NCBI GenBank assembly: GCA_021159805.1
Contig: JAGHDT010000515.1
Span: 1 to 20,718 of the forward strand
DNA: 20,718 nucleotides
Direction: 5' to 3'
From: Anaerolineae bacterium
GTDB taxonomy: Bacteria; Chloroflexota; Anaerolineae; B4-G1; SLSP01
Position numbers and translations under genes: made by a program. The stretch's first letter is position 1; each line of letters starts with the position of its first letter. This document shows positions 5,819 to 14,371 of this stretch, piece after piece. The notes under the pieces were generated by a model. It was not told where the DNA came from, ran no database searches, and worked only from the letters and a program-made list of their open reading frames with translations.

Positions 5819-7054
5819 ATGGATCACGTGACCGGTTTTAGGTGTATGCTCTGCGGTGCAGAGTACGGGCTCGATGAGGTCGACTACGTCTGCCCGCTGC
5901 ACGGCGACGATGGCATCCTCGATGTCGTCTATGACTACGATGCTATCGGCGCGCGGCTCAGCCGCGAGGCGTTGGCCGCGTGCCCGGAACGCACCATGTG
6001 GCGCTACAAGGCACTGCTGCCGGTCGCGCCGGATGCCGTGGTGCCACCGTTGCGTGTGGGCTGGACGCCGCTCTATCCTGCCCCGCGCCTGGCTGAGAAA
6101 GTCGGGCTGGAGACTGTGTGGGTGAAGGATGACGGCGTCAACCCAACGGCTTCCTTCAAAGATCGTGCATCCGCCCTGGCGGTCGTCAAGGCGCAGGCAG
6201 CCGGCGCTGAGGTGATCACCACCGCCAGCACCGGCAATGCGGCGGCAGCCTTGGCCGGGCTCGCCGCCAGTGTGGGGCTGCCGGCGGTGATCTTCGTGCC
6301 CAGGTCCGCGCCGCCGGCCAAGATCGCCCAGCACCTGATCTACGGAGCCCGGGTCTTCTTGGTGGACGGTAGCTATGACGATGCCTTTGAGCTTACCTTG
6401 AAGGTGGCGCGTGAGGTCCACTGGTACAACCGGAACACGGCCTACAATCCGTTTATGACCGAGGGCAAGAAGACGGCGGCCTATGAGATCTGCGAGCAGT
6501 TGGACTGGCAGGTACCTGACGTCGTCTTTGTTCCAGTGGGCGACGGGTGCATCATCGGCGGCATGCATAAGGGGTTCAAAGATCTCCTGGCGCTTGGCTG
6601 GACTGATCGTATGCCGCGGTTGATGGGGATCCAGGCTGAGGGCTCTTCGCCTCTGGTCCAGGCCTTCGATCGTGGTCTGGCTGCTGAGGATATGGTGCCG
6701 GTGGCGGTACATACAGTGGCTGATAGCATCTGTGCTTCCCTGCCTCGGGATCGCGTCAAAGCACTGGCGGCCGTGCGCCAGACGGGCGGCGCTTTCCTGG
6801 CGGTCAGTGATGCCGAGATACTGGGCGCGATTCCCATCATTGCGCAGGCCACCGGCGTCTTTTGCGAGCCGGCGGCGGCCGCCTCCTATGCTGGACTGGT
6901 GAGCGCGGTGGACAAGGGGATGGTGAGCGCCGGCGAGCGGGTCGTGCTGCTGCTGACTGGTTCCGGGCTCAAGGATGTGGGCAGCGCGATGAAGACGGTG
7001 GCTGCGCCGCCGGTGGTGGCGCCGACGTTGGATGCACTCCGCGCGGTACTGTAA
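5819..7054 (+). CDS. Threonine-synthase-like PLP enzyme with N-terminal zinc-ribbon motif
   Basis: A 411-residue fold-type II PLP enzyme. The first 28 residues carry C9-x2-C12 and C25-x2-H28, like the zinc-ribbon start of many threonine synthases. NPTASFKDR contains the PLP lysine K114; STGNAAAA (137-144) binds the cofactor phosphate side; the C-terminal TGSGLKD is the threonine-synthase counterpart of TGxGLKD. By family it should act on phosphohomoserine or a related beta/gamma-elimination substrate. In enterobacteria this operon position is taken by YgeX, a diaminopropionate ammonia-lyase from the same fold, so a lyase role in the pathway is equally possible. No other threonine biosynthesis gene is present. 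The ATG at 5819, with AGGGA (5806-5810) 8 bases before it, is preferred over the TTG at 5801. It lies 21 bases after arcC, hence the same transcript. Confidence 0.85.
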   Translation: MDHVTGFRCMLCGAEYGLDEVDYVCPLHGDDGILDVVYDYDAIGARLSREALAACPERTMWRYKALLPVAPDAVVPPLRVGWTPLYPAPRLAEKVGLETVWVKDDGVNPTASFKDRASALAVVKAQAAGAEVITTASTGNAAAALAGLAASVGLPAVIFVPRSAPPAKIAQHLIYGARVFLVDGSYDDAFELTLKVAREVHWYNRNTAYNPFMTEGKKTAAYEICEQLDWQVPDVVFVPVGDGCIIGGMHKGFKDLLALGWTDRMPRLMGIQAEGSSPLVQAFDRGLAAEDMVPVAVHTVADSICASLPRDRVKALAAVRQTGGAFLAVSDAEILGAIPIIAQATGVFCEPAAAASYAGLVSAVDKGMVSAGERVVLLLTGSGLKDVGSAMKTVAAPPVVAPTLDALRAVL

Positions 7055-7128
7055 GGCCGGGTGTGTGGATCGTGGGCGTCTCGCCCGCTCCGGGGCTTGG
7101 TGGTTGTGAGCACGGGAGTATCTGTGAA

Positions 7129-7252
7129 GTAGACGTCATGTGCATCAGCACACCACGCAAGCATGGAAATATGACGCAAAGAAGGCCCTAAAGCCTGCAG
7201 CCAAGCCTTTAGGCCCGGGAGCGGAAGCTATTTTTCGAGGTAGACGTCATGT
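7129..7252 (+). repeat. Direct repeats GTAGACGTCATGT bracketing a hairpin
   Basis: The 13-mer GTAGACGTCATGT occurs at 7129-7141 and 7240-7252, 111 bases apart; each contains the palindrome GACGTC. The flanks are also alike (GAA or GAG before). The copies bracket the stem-loop at 7184-7215 in the gap between the ygeYW operon and nudC. No gene is visible in 7055-7325. The pair could be binding sites of a regulator acting on nudC, or the ends of a decayed small element. Confidence 0.5.
7184..7215 (+). terminator. Stem-loop after the catabolic operon, possible terminator
   Basis: CCTAAAG (7187-7193) and CTTTAGG (7207-7213) pair perfectly. Allowing one bulged C (7188), the stem extends to GGCC/GGCC at 7184-7187 and 7212-7215. 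The loop is 13 bases. A T-run occurs only at about 7230-7235, too far for a classical intrinsic terminator. It is the best candidate 3' end for the operon that stops at 7054, although 130 bases away. Confidence 0.35.
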
Positions 7253-7325
7253 TCGTCCATTCACACTGTGCAGGACGAAACTCACTGTCACTACGTTGGC
7301 AGCCGACGGCGTGGGGTGATAGGGG

Positions 7326-8312
7326 ATGTCAAAGTTTATGGATCCGTTTCTACTGGCTCAACGTAATGCCTTCGTGACACACACAGTGAACCGAGTTCAC
7401 GCCCAGCGGCTGGATGAGGGATGGCTCTCCCGGATGTTTGCCGATCCTGCGACTCGGTTCGTGGTGGTGTGGCAGGACAAGCTCCTGGTCCAGGCTCGGA
7501 CCACAGGCCACCTCTCAAGGCTGAGCCCGGACGACGTGGCCGCGTTGCAGGCTATGTGCGGCGATGCCGAAGTTGAGACCGTACTGCTGGGAACGCTCGG
7601 CGATGTTACCTACGTCGGCGTGGGGATGGGGGACGCGTGCGAGCTTGCTCCCAAGGATCTTGGGTCGCTCGGGCAGTTCCTTGATCTGCGAGGAGCCGCG
7701 TCATTTCTGGACCCTGAGGACGGCGCGTTGGCGGCGCAGGCGAAAGCCATGCTCCATTGGCGTGGCCAGCACCGCTTCTGCGGTCGATGTGGCGCCCCAA
7801 CGCGTATTGAAGAGGCGGGCTACCTGTCCCGCTGCACGAATGAGGCCTGTGGGCAGATCAGCTTTCCGCGCGTTGATCCGGCGATCATTGTGCTGGTCAC
7901 TGCCGGGGACCGCTGTTTGCTGGGCCGGCAGGCTAGATGGCCTCAAGGGCGATACTCCAACATCGCCGGCTTTGTCGAGCCGGGGGAGTGTCTTGAGACC
8001 GCCGTCGCGCGCGAGGTCGAGGAAGAGACCGGCATCCATATCCGCTCTCTGGCCTACCACTCTTCGCAGCCCTGGCCATTTCCGCAGTCCCTGATGATCG
8101 GTTACACGGCAGAGGCAGCTACCTTGGAGATACGGCTCAATGACGGCGAGCTGGAGGATGCGAGGTGGTTCACGCGGGAGGCCATCCGTGACGGGCTGGA
8201 GGCGGGCTCGCTCGGGTTGCCGTCACTCTACTCCATCTCATTCCATCTCATCGAGGACTGGTTCAACGCCGGGGCGTGTGGGCAGCTTGCCGACCTGATT
8301 CCTGGGGTCTAG
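7326..8312 (+). CDS. nudC: NAD(H) pyrophosphatase / NAD-RNA decapping Nudix enzyme
   Basis: A 328-residue NudC family protein. It has an N-terminal domain (about 1-140) and a four-cysteine zinc ribbon (C152-x2-C155, C170-x4-C175). A complete Nudix box runs from G215 through E221 to REVEEETG (229-236), followed by SQPWPFPQS (247-255), the motif that marks NudC against other Nudix enzymes. It hydrolyses NADH to NMNH and AMP and in E. coli also removes NAD caps from RNA. Metal ions are held by the Nudix-box glutamates. It stands alone: 271 bases separate it from the operon upstream, and its last 50 bases overlap the 3' end of the convergent lipoprotein gene. ATG at 7326 follows GGGGTGATAGGGG closely; an ATG at 7338 is an alternative start. 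Confidence 0.93.
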   Translation: MSKFMDPFLLAQRNAFVTHTVNRVHAQRLDEGWLSRMFADPATRFVVVWQDKLLVQARTTGHLSRLSPDDVAALQAMCGDAEVETVLLGTLGDVTYVGVGMGDACELAPKDLGSLGQFLDLRGAASFLDPEDGALAAQAKAMLHWRGQHRFCGRCGAPTRIEEAGYLSRCTNEACGQISFPRVDPAIIVLVTAGDRCLLGRQARWPQGRYSNIAGFVEPGECLETAVAREVEEETGIHIRSLAYHSSQPWPFPQSLMIGYTAEAATLEIRLNDGELEDARWFTREAIRDGLEAGSLGLPSLYSISFHLIEDWFNAGACGQLADLIPGV

Positions 8313-9348
8313 CTGCATCCCCGGAGGACTGCAGGGGCAACCAGGCAGCGGAGTCCTCGCTGTCTGGAGACACCGTCAGGCGAGCGATGGAAGCACCGTC
8401 GGTGGTGATCAAATAGATGTCGCTGTTTCCGCTGCGGTTGGAGGTGAAGGCGATCCAGCCACTATCGGGCGACCAGGCCGGATTCCAGTCATCCGCTGAA
8501 TGCCTGGTCAGCGGGCGGAGCGATGTGCCGTCAGCGTCAACGATGAAGAGGTCCCAGTTGCCGTTGGGGTTTGCCGAAAAAACCAACCGGCTGCCGTCAG
8601 GCGACCAATGAGGAGAGACGGCGCTGGAAGGGTAGTCTCTTCCTGTCAGAGGTGTCTCGGTGCCGGGCTGTGATACGGTCTCGGGTCCGTGGAGTGCGAC
8701 GGTGGTGATCTGCCAGCGGGTGCCGACATCAGAGGTGTATGAGAGGCGCTCGCCATCCGGGGACCATACGGGGTCCCCTTTGTAGCGCAGGCTCTGGACG
8801 TGCTGTGAGACCCTTCGATCGCTGTGGATCATCGGATCACGGTAGTCGCTGAATGGCCCAATCTCTATCACGTAGATCCCCCAGTTGCCCGACCTTACGG
8901 CACTGTAGGCTACCTTGTGCCCGTCAGGGGACCAGGCCGGGGAGGATTCCCGGATATCGGGACTCTGGGTGATGTTGTAGCGGCCTATCGGTGTCCCGTC
9001 ACGTTCCAGCGGCAGGATGAAGATATCCGTACCCCCTTCTGCTTCGTCGGCCAGTGCTAGATAGGCACCGTCCGACGACCAGGCGGCTCTGCCGGAGATG
9101 TTGATTACCAGGGGGATGGCCTGTTCGCCGGTTCCGTCAGTGTTGGTGCTGAATAGCGTGCCATCCCGGGTGAACGCCAGCCGGTTGGCCAGGTCAGGGA
9201 GCGGCACGGTGGTGGCGCTTTCGGTGCGGTAGGCCTGTCGGGGTTTCGTGCTACCATTGGGCTGCGCCTGGCTGTCGAGGCAGCCGCCAACGGCCATAGC
9301 CAACCATATGGTAAGGACAAGAATAGGCCATCGATCGTATGCTTTCAT
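8263..9348 (-). CDS. Lipoprotein with TolB-type beta-propeller repeats
   Basis: From the ATG at 9348 the product has 361 residues. It starts with a lipoprotein signal peptide: KAYDR, a hydrophobic segment at about 8-20 and a lipobox VGGC with Cys23. The frame stays open upstream to 9480, but only this start gives a proper signal peptide; no clear Shine-Dalgarno precedes any candidate. The rest holds five or six PD40/TolB-like blades, each with an xWSPDGxx core followed by small-aromatic strands (for example PAWSPDGHKVAYSA, PVWSPDGERLSYTS, PHWSPDGSRLVFSA, PAWSPDSGWIAFTS). Such propellers are protein-interaction modules. There is no pal or tol context here, so the partner is unknown. It is likely anchored on the outside of the membrane. 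It is divergent from the next gene across a 79-base gap. Confidence 0.85.
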   Translation of the reverse strand: MKAYDRWPILVLTIWLAMAVGGCLDSQAQPNGSTKPRQAYRTESATTVPLPDLANRLAFTRDGTLFSTNTDGTGEQAIPLVINISGRAAWSSDGAYLALADEAEGGTDIFILPLERDGTPIGRYNITQSPDIRESSPAWSPDGHKVAYSAVRSGNWGIYVIEIGPFSDYRDPMIHSDRRVSQHVQSLRYKGDPVWSPDGERLSYTSDVGTRWQITTVALHGPETVSQPGTETPLTGRDYPSSAVSPHWSPDGSRLVFSANPNGNWDLFIVDADGTSLRPLTRHSADDWNPAWSPDSGWIAFTSNRSGNSDIYLITTDGASIARLTVSPDSEDSAAWLPLQSSGDAARPQESGRQAAHTPRR

Positions 9349-9427
9349 TGGCTGGGTCTGTAGTCGTGCCGGTTCATCGATTTTGGCTCGCCTATTTCGC
9401 GTGAGTGCCAGCATCGGGAGCAGAAGC

Positions 9428-10117
9428 ATGCCGCGTTCTACCACAGGGTTACGGGACGTCAACTGGTCCGAGGAGGGCATTTCTGTGCTTTGGACTGCTG
9501 AAGTACGATGGTTTCGTCAGGGCAAAATCCCTGCGAAGCTGCGTTCTTGGTTTAGGAAACTCGCTGCCAAGGTGGAACCGCAGCCACTGCGGATTGACCA
9601 CTATCTATTGGAACGTGACACAGATGGGCTGGGGATCAAGTTTCGTGATGGGCGCGTCGAGGTCAAGCAGCGCCAGGGAGAGCGGCGGCTCACTTCGTTC
9701 GGCCCCGGCTGGGATGGATACGTCGAGAGCTGGCGTAAGTGGGGTTTCCCTCTGGCTGACGCACAGCGACGCGGCAGGGATTTCGAGTCCTTCGATAATT
9801 GGGTCGCGGTGCATAAGAAGCGCCGTGTGATAGCGTATAGTGTCAGTCCCAAAGGAAAACTCATCGCGCTGCCCGGCGATGCCGGGGGCGAGTCTGGGTG
9901 TTCTGTCGAACTCGCGCAGGTGCGAATCACGAGAACTATGTGGTGGACTTTGGGGTTTGAGGCCAAAGGGCACCCTGAGAACCTGGAAAGCACCTTGGAG
10001 CAGGTCGCGTGTGCAGTCCTTGGTGGTTCCGCGCCGCCAGTGTTCGAGCTCACGGATTCATTCAGCTATCCGGGATGGCTGCGGGTATGGGGCGAGCATG
10101 CGGGCGCTCCGAAGTGA
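9428..10117 (+). CDS. Uncharacterised protein, possible CYTH/triphosphate-tunnel-like fold
   Basis: A 229-residue soluble protein with no signal peptide or membrane segment. I do not recognise it by name. The N-terminal half (TAEVRWF at 23-29, DHYLLERDTDGLGIKFRDG at 57-75, EVKQR at 78-82) alternates charged and hydrophobic residues along predicted strands, as in CYTH/triphosphate tunnel enzymes. The canonical ExExK at the N-terminus is not clearly present, so this is only a suggestion. Further strands carry WDGYVESWRKWGF and MWWTLGFEA. The frame opens at 9248, but GGGAG (9416-9420) at a 7-base spacing supports the ATG at 9428, which also avoids overlap with the divergent lipoprotein gene. Codon use resembles its neighbours. 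Confidence 0.75.
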   Translation: MPRSTTGLRDVNWSEEGISVLWTAEVRWFRQGKIPAKLRSWFRKLAAKVEPQPLRIDHYLLERDTDGLGIKFRDGRVEVKQRQGERRLTSFGPGWDGYVESWRKWGFPLADAQRRGRDFESFDNWVAVHKKRRVIAYSVSPKGKLIALPGDAGGESGCSVELAQVRITRTMWWTLGFEAKGHPENLESTLEQVACAVLGGSAPPVFELTDSFSYPGWLRVWGEHAGAPK

Positions 10118-10161
10118 GCGCTCGCGCTTGTGGATGTGTCAGTCTTGGTTCTTCAGGCAGG

Positions 10162-11553
10162 TCATTTCAGGATATAGTAGGTACCCCGCTTGCGACCGAT
10201 CTTCAGCAGTATGCCGTGTTCGACTAGATCGGCGAGATCGAGCCGGAGTGTTTCCGGGCTCACGTCCGGACACAACTCCTGGTAATCCCGGCTGCGGACC
10301 CGGTCGTTCTGCTGTAGGTAGTTCAGGACTTTGGTCTGCCTCTCATTCATCGTCAGGTTCGCTGTGTTGTCCAGCCGGGGCATACGCACACGTTCACTCC
10401 TGAACGTGACCGTGAAAGAGGCCTCATTGGCGCTGAACTGGGGCAAGGGATGCCCCGCGTTGATCATCTCCTCTATCATCAGGTCAACGCCCATCCCCAA
10501 CTCCTCGATGTGCCCCCATTGGTAGAGCCCGTTGACGATGCGCGGGTTTCTGGAGTAGTGCTCGTCAACGATGTTGTCCAGCGTGATATAGCCAGGCAGT
10601 CCGCCGGGGCTGCTGATCTCCAGGCGGTCAGCGTACATCTTCACTTCGATCGCGCGGCCGCTGAGCCGGTAGTCGCGGTGTGCCACTGCGTTCACGAGGG
10701 CCTCGCGGACAGCCATCGGCGGGTAGATCCACTGTTCTTCACGTTTGAGGCCGCGAACGACCGCGCCGCGATGGAGCTCCTCTTTTAGGATGTCGTGCGT
10801 ACGCGTGATGACGTGGGCGAGGGGGCCGGTGATCTCCACCCGGCGGCCATAGCTTGGCGTCTCTTCGGTCCTCCGAGTTGTCTGCCCGTCGAATTTCACA
10901 AGGGTCACGCCGCAGCGCGGGAGGAAGGTTTCCGGGGTCTTGCAGAACAGAAGGATGCCGGCGACGGTGGGCTGCCCATTCGGCGACAGCCATCCTTTCT
11001 CGGTGAGGTGATCATCCACGGGACGTGTCAGCTGGCGCGCCTGGCGTTCTTGCCAGACCTTGAGGAACTCGTTGAGGACATCGTCGTCGAAGTCGGCGCG
11101 TGTTGCTCCAGGGACTGATTGCGCCTCATAGTCGCCAGTAGAACGGCTGGAAGCGACCTGCAAGATCTGCTGTCCGGAGAGCGGCCGGTTCTCCACGCCC
11201 GCGCGGACGAGCACGCGGCCATCGTCGAGGCTGTGGAGCTCGTGGCTGCGGGTGACGTGGCCTACAAAGACAAACCTGCCGGCGACCTCGGTCTGGGTCC
11301 AATTGGCCAGAACCGGAGGCCGGCACCTAAGTTCGGATTGTTCCACAACAGCGTTGATCTCTTCAGCGAAGTCGTAGCCTGTCGGAACGCCTCCCTCGGC
11401 GACACCGATGTAAATAGTGCCACCATCCGAGTTGGCGAACGCGACTAGGGTCTCTGCCAGTTCGTCGGCATCTGCTTCCGGAAGGAGTGCAACCAGTTGT
11501 CCGGAGTTGGGACGGGTCCCACCACGTGAGGTGGCCCGCAGCTTTTCAGACAT
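10162..11553 (-). CDS. AlbA_2/Schlafen-like regulator with GHKL-type and winged-helix domains
   Basis: A 463-residue protein of the common bacterial 'ATP-binding protein / transcriptional regulator' type. An AlbA_2 domain (about 15-130) shows LVAFANSDGGTIYIGV (36-51) and ends with VLVRAGVENRP. A divergent HATPase-like domain (about 280-400) has REALVNAVAHRDY (283-295) and SPGGLP (315-320). A C-terminal winged helix (about 400-463) resembles DeoR-type HTH. The acidic E-xx-EFK segment that normally opens AlbA_2 is replaced by NSGQLVALLP, so nuclease-type chemistry seems unlikely. The start has GGAG at a 6-base spacing. It lies 95 bases downstream of gyrA on the same strand and may be read from that transcript. 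Targets are unknown. Confidence 0.85.
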   Translation of the reverse strand: MSEKLRATSRGGTRPNSGQLVALLPEADADELAETLVAFANSDGGTIYIGVAEGGVPTGYDFAEEINAVVEQSELRCRPPVLANWTQTEVAGRFVFVGHVTRSHELHSLDDGRVLVRAGVENRPLSGQQILQVASSRSTGDYEAQSVPGATRADFDDDVLNEFLKVWQERQARQLTRPVDDHLTEKGWLSPNGQPTVAGILLFCKTPETFLPRCGVTLVKFDGQTTRRTEETPSYGRRVEITGPLAHVITRTHDILKEELHRGAVVRGLKREEQWIYPPMAVREALVNAVAHRDYRLSGRAIEVKMYADRLEISSPGGLPGYITLDNIVDEHYSRNPRIVNGLYQWGHIEELGMGVDLMIEEMINAGHPLPQFSANEASFTVTFRSERVRMPRLDNTANLTMNERQTKVLNYLQQNDRVRSRDYQELCPDVSPETLRLDLADLVEHGILLKIGRKRGTYYILK

Positions 11554-11648
11554 AGCCGTCTCCTTGGATTCGCCTTCGGCTCACGTTGGGCTCACCTTCC
11601 GTTCATCTTTGCGCCTTGAAGCGGTACCGCTGCGCTAGGACACCCCGG

Positions 11649-14270
11649 TCACAGTACCGTGTCGCTGTCTGGTGACGCATCGTCAGTATCAGTCTCCGTA
11701 AGGTCATCTTCGGCTTCGATCAGACCAAGCGCCTCAGTGTCATCCGCAGTATCCGGGAGTTCGGACAGGGCCTGTTCTGCTTCGGTCTCACCTTCGTCGT
11801 CTTGGCCGTCGAGGAGACGTGCAATCGAGGCCACTTTGTCACCCTCTTTGAGGTCCATCATATGCACACCTTGCGTGACCCGTCTCATCACTGGGACGCG
11901 ATCGATCTTGGTCCTCAAGATGATGCCACTTTCCGACATCAGCGTGATCTCGTCATCGTCTTGGACCACCCGCCCATCTACGATGGTGCCAGTTGCTTCG
12001 CTGACTCTGTATGCCCAGACGCCCTTGCCGCCACGATGCTGCGTGGTGAACTCTCTCAGGTCGGTGCATCGCCCATAGCCTCTGCTGGAGCTCAGGAACA
12101 GCTTCCCGTCCGGCTCGATCACTTCTGCTACAGCGATACGGTCTCCATCCGCGAGCCTCATAGCCCGCACACCGCGCGCGATACGCCCCATCGCACGGAC
12201 ATCCTGTTCGGAGATGCGGATCCCTTTGCCCCGTTCCGTGACCAGGATCAGTTCGTCGTTGCCCTGGGTCAGGCGTGCCCAACCCAATTCGTCACCGTCG
12301 TCCAGCCGAATGGCGATGAGACCGCTCGGGCGCACCGACTCAAATTCCTGCAGCGCCACGCGCTTAGTGGTGCCCTGGCGCGTGATCATCATCACGTACC
12401 GGGCCTCTTCGAAGTCGGGCACGCTCACTATGGCCGTGACATGCTCTTCGGGGCCGATGGCCATGATGCCGGCCAACAGCGCGCCCTTGGCGGTGCGGCC
12501 TGCCTCCGGAATCTGGTAGGTCTTCTGCTGGTAGACTTTGCCGTGGTCAGAGAAGAACAGGAGTGTGTCATGGCTATTGGCTGAGACCAGCATCCGGATT
12601 TCATCTTCATCTCGGGTGGCCATGCCGCGCACACCGCGTCCACCGCGGCCCTGCGCCTTGTACACCGACCAGGGTACACGTTTGATGTAACCACGTTGTG
12701 TGACCGAGACGAGGACGTTCTCCTTGGCGACCAGATCCTCTTCATTGAAGACTCCGTCGGCGTAGGGTAGGATCTGGGTGCGCCGTGGGTCAGCGTATTT
12801 CTCCCTGAGCTCAAGCAGATCGGTCCGGATCACATAGCGCTGTTGGAGCGGGGATGTCAGTAATCCCTCGAGATAGGCGATAGTCTTCTTGAGTTCGGCG
12901 TATTCATCTTCCAGCTTCTGGCGCTCCAGGCCGGTCAGCCGGCGCAGTTGCATGTCCAGGATGGCCCGGGCCTGCACTTCGGTGAGCCCAAACCGCTCCA
13001 TCAACCGTGTACGCGCACTGTCGACATCGGGCGACTCGCGGATCGTGTGGATGACGGCGTCCAGGTGATCCAGGGCGATGAGCAGCCCTTCGAGAATGTG
13101 TGCGCGCTGTTGGGCTTTGTTCAGGTTGTACTGGGTGCGGCGTACCAGCACCTCGATGCGGTGGTCCAGGAAGATCTGGAGCAAGCGCTTGAGCGGTAGG
13201 ACGCGGGGGACTCCATCCACCAAGGCCAGCATCTGGATGCCGAATGTTGTCTGCAGCGGCGTGTGCTTGTACAGACGGTTAAGCGCCTTCTGCGGCTGTG
13301 TGCCGCGCCGGAGCTCGACGATGACGCGCATTCCGTTTCTGTCGGACTCATCTCTCAGGTCGCTGATCTCCTCCAGACGACCCTTGCGGACCAGGCCTGC
13401 GATGCGCTCCAGGAGGTGGGTCTTGTTGAGTTGGTAGGGAATCTCGGTGATGATGATGCGGAAACGCCCGCCGCGCATCTCCTCAATATCGGCGACGGCG
13501 CGCACGATCGCTTTGCCGCGTCCCGTGGCGTAGGCCTTGATGATGGCATCGTTGCCCAGAATCTGGCCCCCAGTCGGGAAGTCAGGACCCTTGATGTACT
13601 GGAGTAGTTCATTGACACTGATGTCGCTGCGACGTTCCCAGTTGTCCAATACGTGGACGAGGGCATCCATCGTCTCGCCAAGATTGTGCGGGGGGATGTT
13701 AGTCGCCATGCCCACGGCGATACCGGATGCGCCGTTGACCAGAAGGTTGGGAAAACTCGCAGGCAGCACGGTGGGTTCCTTGAGGCTGCCGTCGAAGTTC
13801 TCGATCCAGTCGACGGTTTCCTTCTCGAGGTCGTTCAGTAGCTCCATTGCGATTGGGGCCAAGCGAGCCTCGGTGTAACGCATCGCAGCCGGAGAATCGC
13901 CGTCGATGGAGCCGAAGTTTCCTTGGCCATCCACCAACATGTAGCGCAGCGAGAAATCCTGTGCCATACGCGCCATAGCTTCATAGACCGCACTATCACC
14001 GTGTGGGTGGTACTTACCGAGCACCTCACCCACGATACGTGCGGATTTCTTGTGGGGAGTGTTGGCACGGATCCCCATATCCTGCATTGCGAAGAGAATG
14101 CGACGCTGAACGGGCTTGAGCCCGTCTCGAGCATCGGGCAAGGCCCGCGCCACGATCACGCTCATGGCGTAGTCGAGATAAGCAGAGCGCATCTGCTCCT
14201 GGATATTGACGGGCTTGATGGTACCGATGCCGGTGTCTGTTTCTTCTGATTGGGAGAACTCTTCAGCCAA
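11649..14270 (-). CDS. gyrA: DNA gyrase subunit A
   Basis: An 873-residue type II topoisomerase A subunit. With GyrB it introduces negative supercoils using ATP. The breakage-reunion domain contains the catalytic Tyr132 in AAMRYTEARL, Arg131 before it, and the HPHGDSAVYE region (88-97). At the two main quinolone positions it has Ser93 and Glu97 (E. coli Ser83 and Asp87), the sensitive-type serine. The C-terminal beta-pinwheel has a GyrA box QGRGGRG (540-546), which separates gyrase from ParC. The tail is strongly acidic (about 840-873). The start is a TTG: AGGGAGG (14287-14281) stands 10 bases upstream and no ATG is suitable. No gyrB is adjacent. The next gene upstream ends 101 bases away, and a TATAAT occurs in that gap. 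Confidence 0.96.
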   Translation of the reverse strand: MAEEFSQSEETDTGIGTIKPVNIQEQMRSAYLDYAMSVIVARALPDARDGLKPVQRRILFAMQDMGIRANTPHKKSARIVGEVLGKYHPHGDSAVYEAMARMAQDFSLRYMLVDGQGNFGSIDGDSPAAMRYTEARLAPIAMELLNDLEKETVDWIENFDGSLKEPTVLPASFPNLLVNGASGIAVGMATNIPPHNLGETMDALVHVLDNWERRSDISVNELLQYIKGPDFPTGGQILGNDAIIKAYATGRGKAIVRAVADIEEMRGGRFRIIITEIPYQLNKTHLLERIAGLVRKGRLEEISDLRDESDRNGMRVIVELRRGTQPQKALNRLYKHTPLQTTFGIQMLALVDGVPRVLPLKRLLQIFLDHRIEVLVRRTQYNLNKAQQRAHILEGLLIALDHLDAVIHTIRESPDVDSARTRLMERFGLTEVQARAILDMQLRRLTGLERQKLEDEYAELKKTIAYLEGLLTSPLQQRYVIRTDLLELREKYADPRRTQILPYADGVFNEEDLVAKENVLVSVTQRGYIKRVPWSVYKAQGRGGRGVRGMATRDEDEIRMLVSANSHDTLLFFSDHGKVYQQKTYQIPEAGRTAKGALLAGIMAIGPEEHVTAIVSVPDFEEARYVMMITRQGTTKRVALQEFESVRPSGLIAIRLDDGDELGWARLTQGNDELILVTERGKGIRISEQDVRAMGRIARGVRAMRLADGDRIAVAEVIEPDGKLFLSSSRGYGRCTDLREFTTQHRGGKGVWAYRVSEATGTIVDGRVVQDDDEITLMSESGIILRTKIDRVPVMRRVTQGVHMMDLKEGDKVASIARLLDGQDDEGETEAEQALSELPDTADDTEALGLIEAEDDLTETDTDDASPDSDTVL

Positions 14271-14323
14271 GAACCCTATACCTCCCTGGATAATAAGGAA
14301 ACGACGAGGGTTTCCAGATAGAA

Positions 14324-14329
14324 ATTATA
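14324..14329 (-). promoter_or_regulatory. Possible -10 element of a gyrA promoter
   Basis: A perfect TATAAT on the minus strand lies in the 101-base gap upstream of gyrA, giving an expected leader of roughly 45-50 bases. No good -35 hexamer is found at 16-18 bases spacing, so the call rests on the -10 alone. Confidence 0.35.
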
Positions 14330-14371
14330 CCGCAAAAGAGGTGGTTTACGAGGCGGCGGCGCGCGAGTGGC

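Noticed and set aside
5099..6712. 537-codon open frame on the - strand
   Set aside because: It lies antisense across arcC and the PLP enzyme gene, both with complete catalytic motifs; the translation is Arg/His-rich and domain-free, as expected of a GC-rich shadow frame.
11620..11631. 12-base palindrome AGCGGTACCGCT downstream of gyrA as a terminator
   Set aside because: As RNA it could form only a 4-bp stem with a GTAC loop and has no T-run; too weak to call.
13971..14012. Quinolone-resistance change in GyrA
   Set aside because: Ser is present at the position of E. coli Ser83, and Glu at the Asp87 position is a natural acidic variant; no resistance allele can be inferred.
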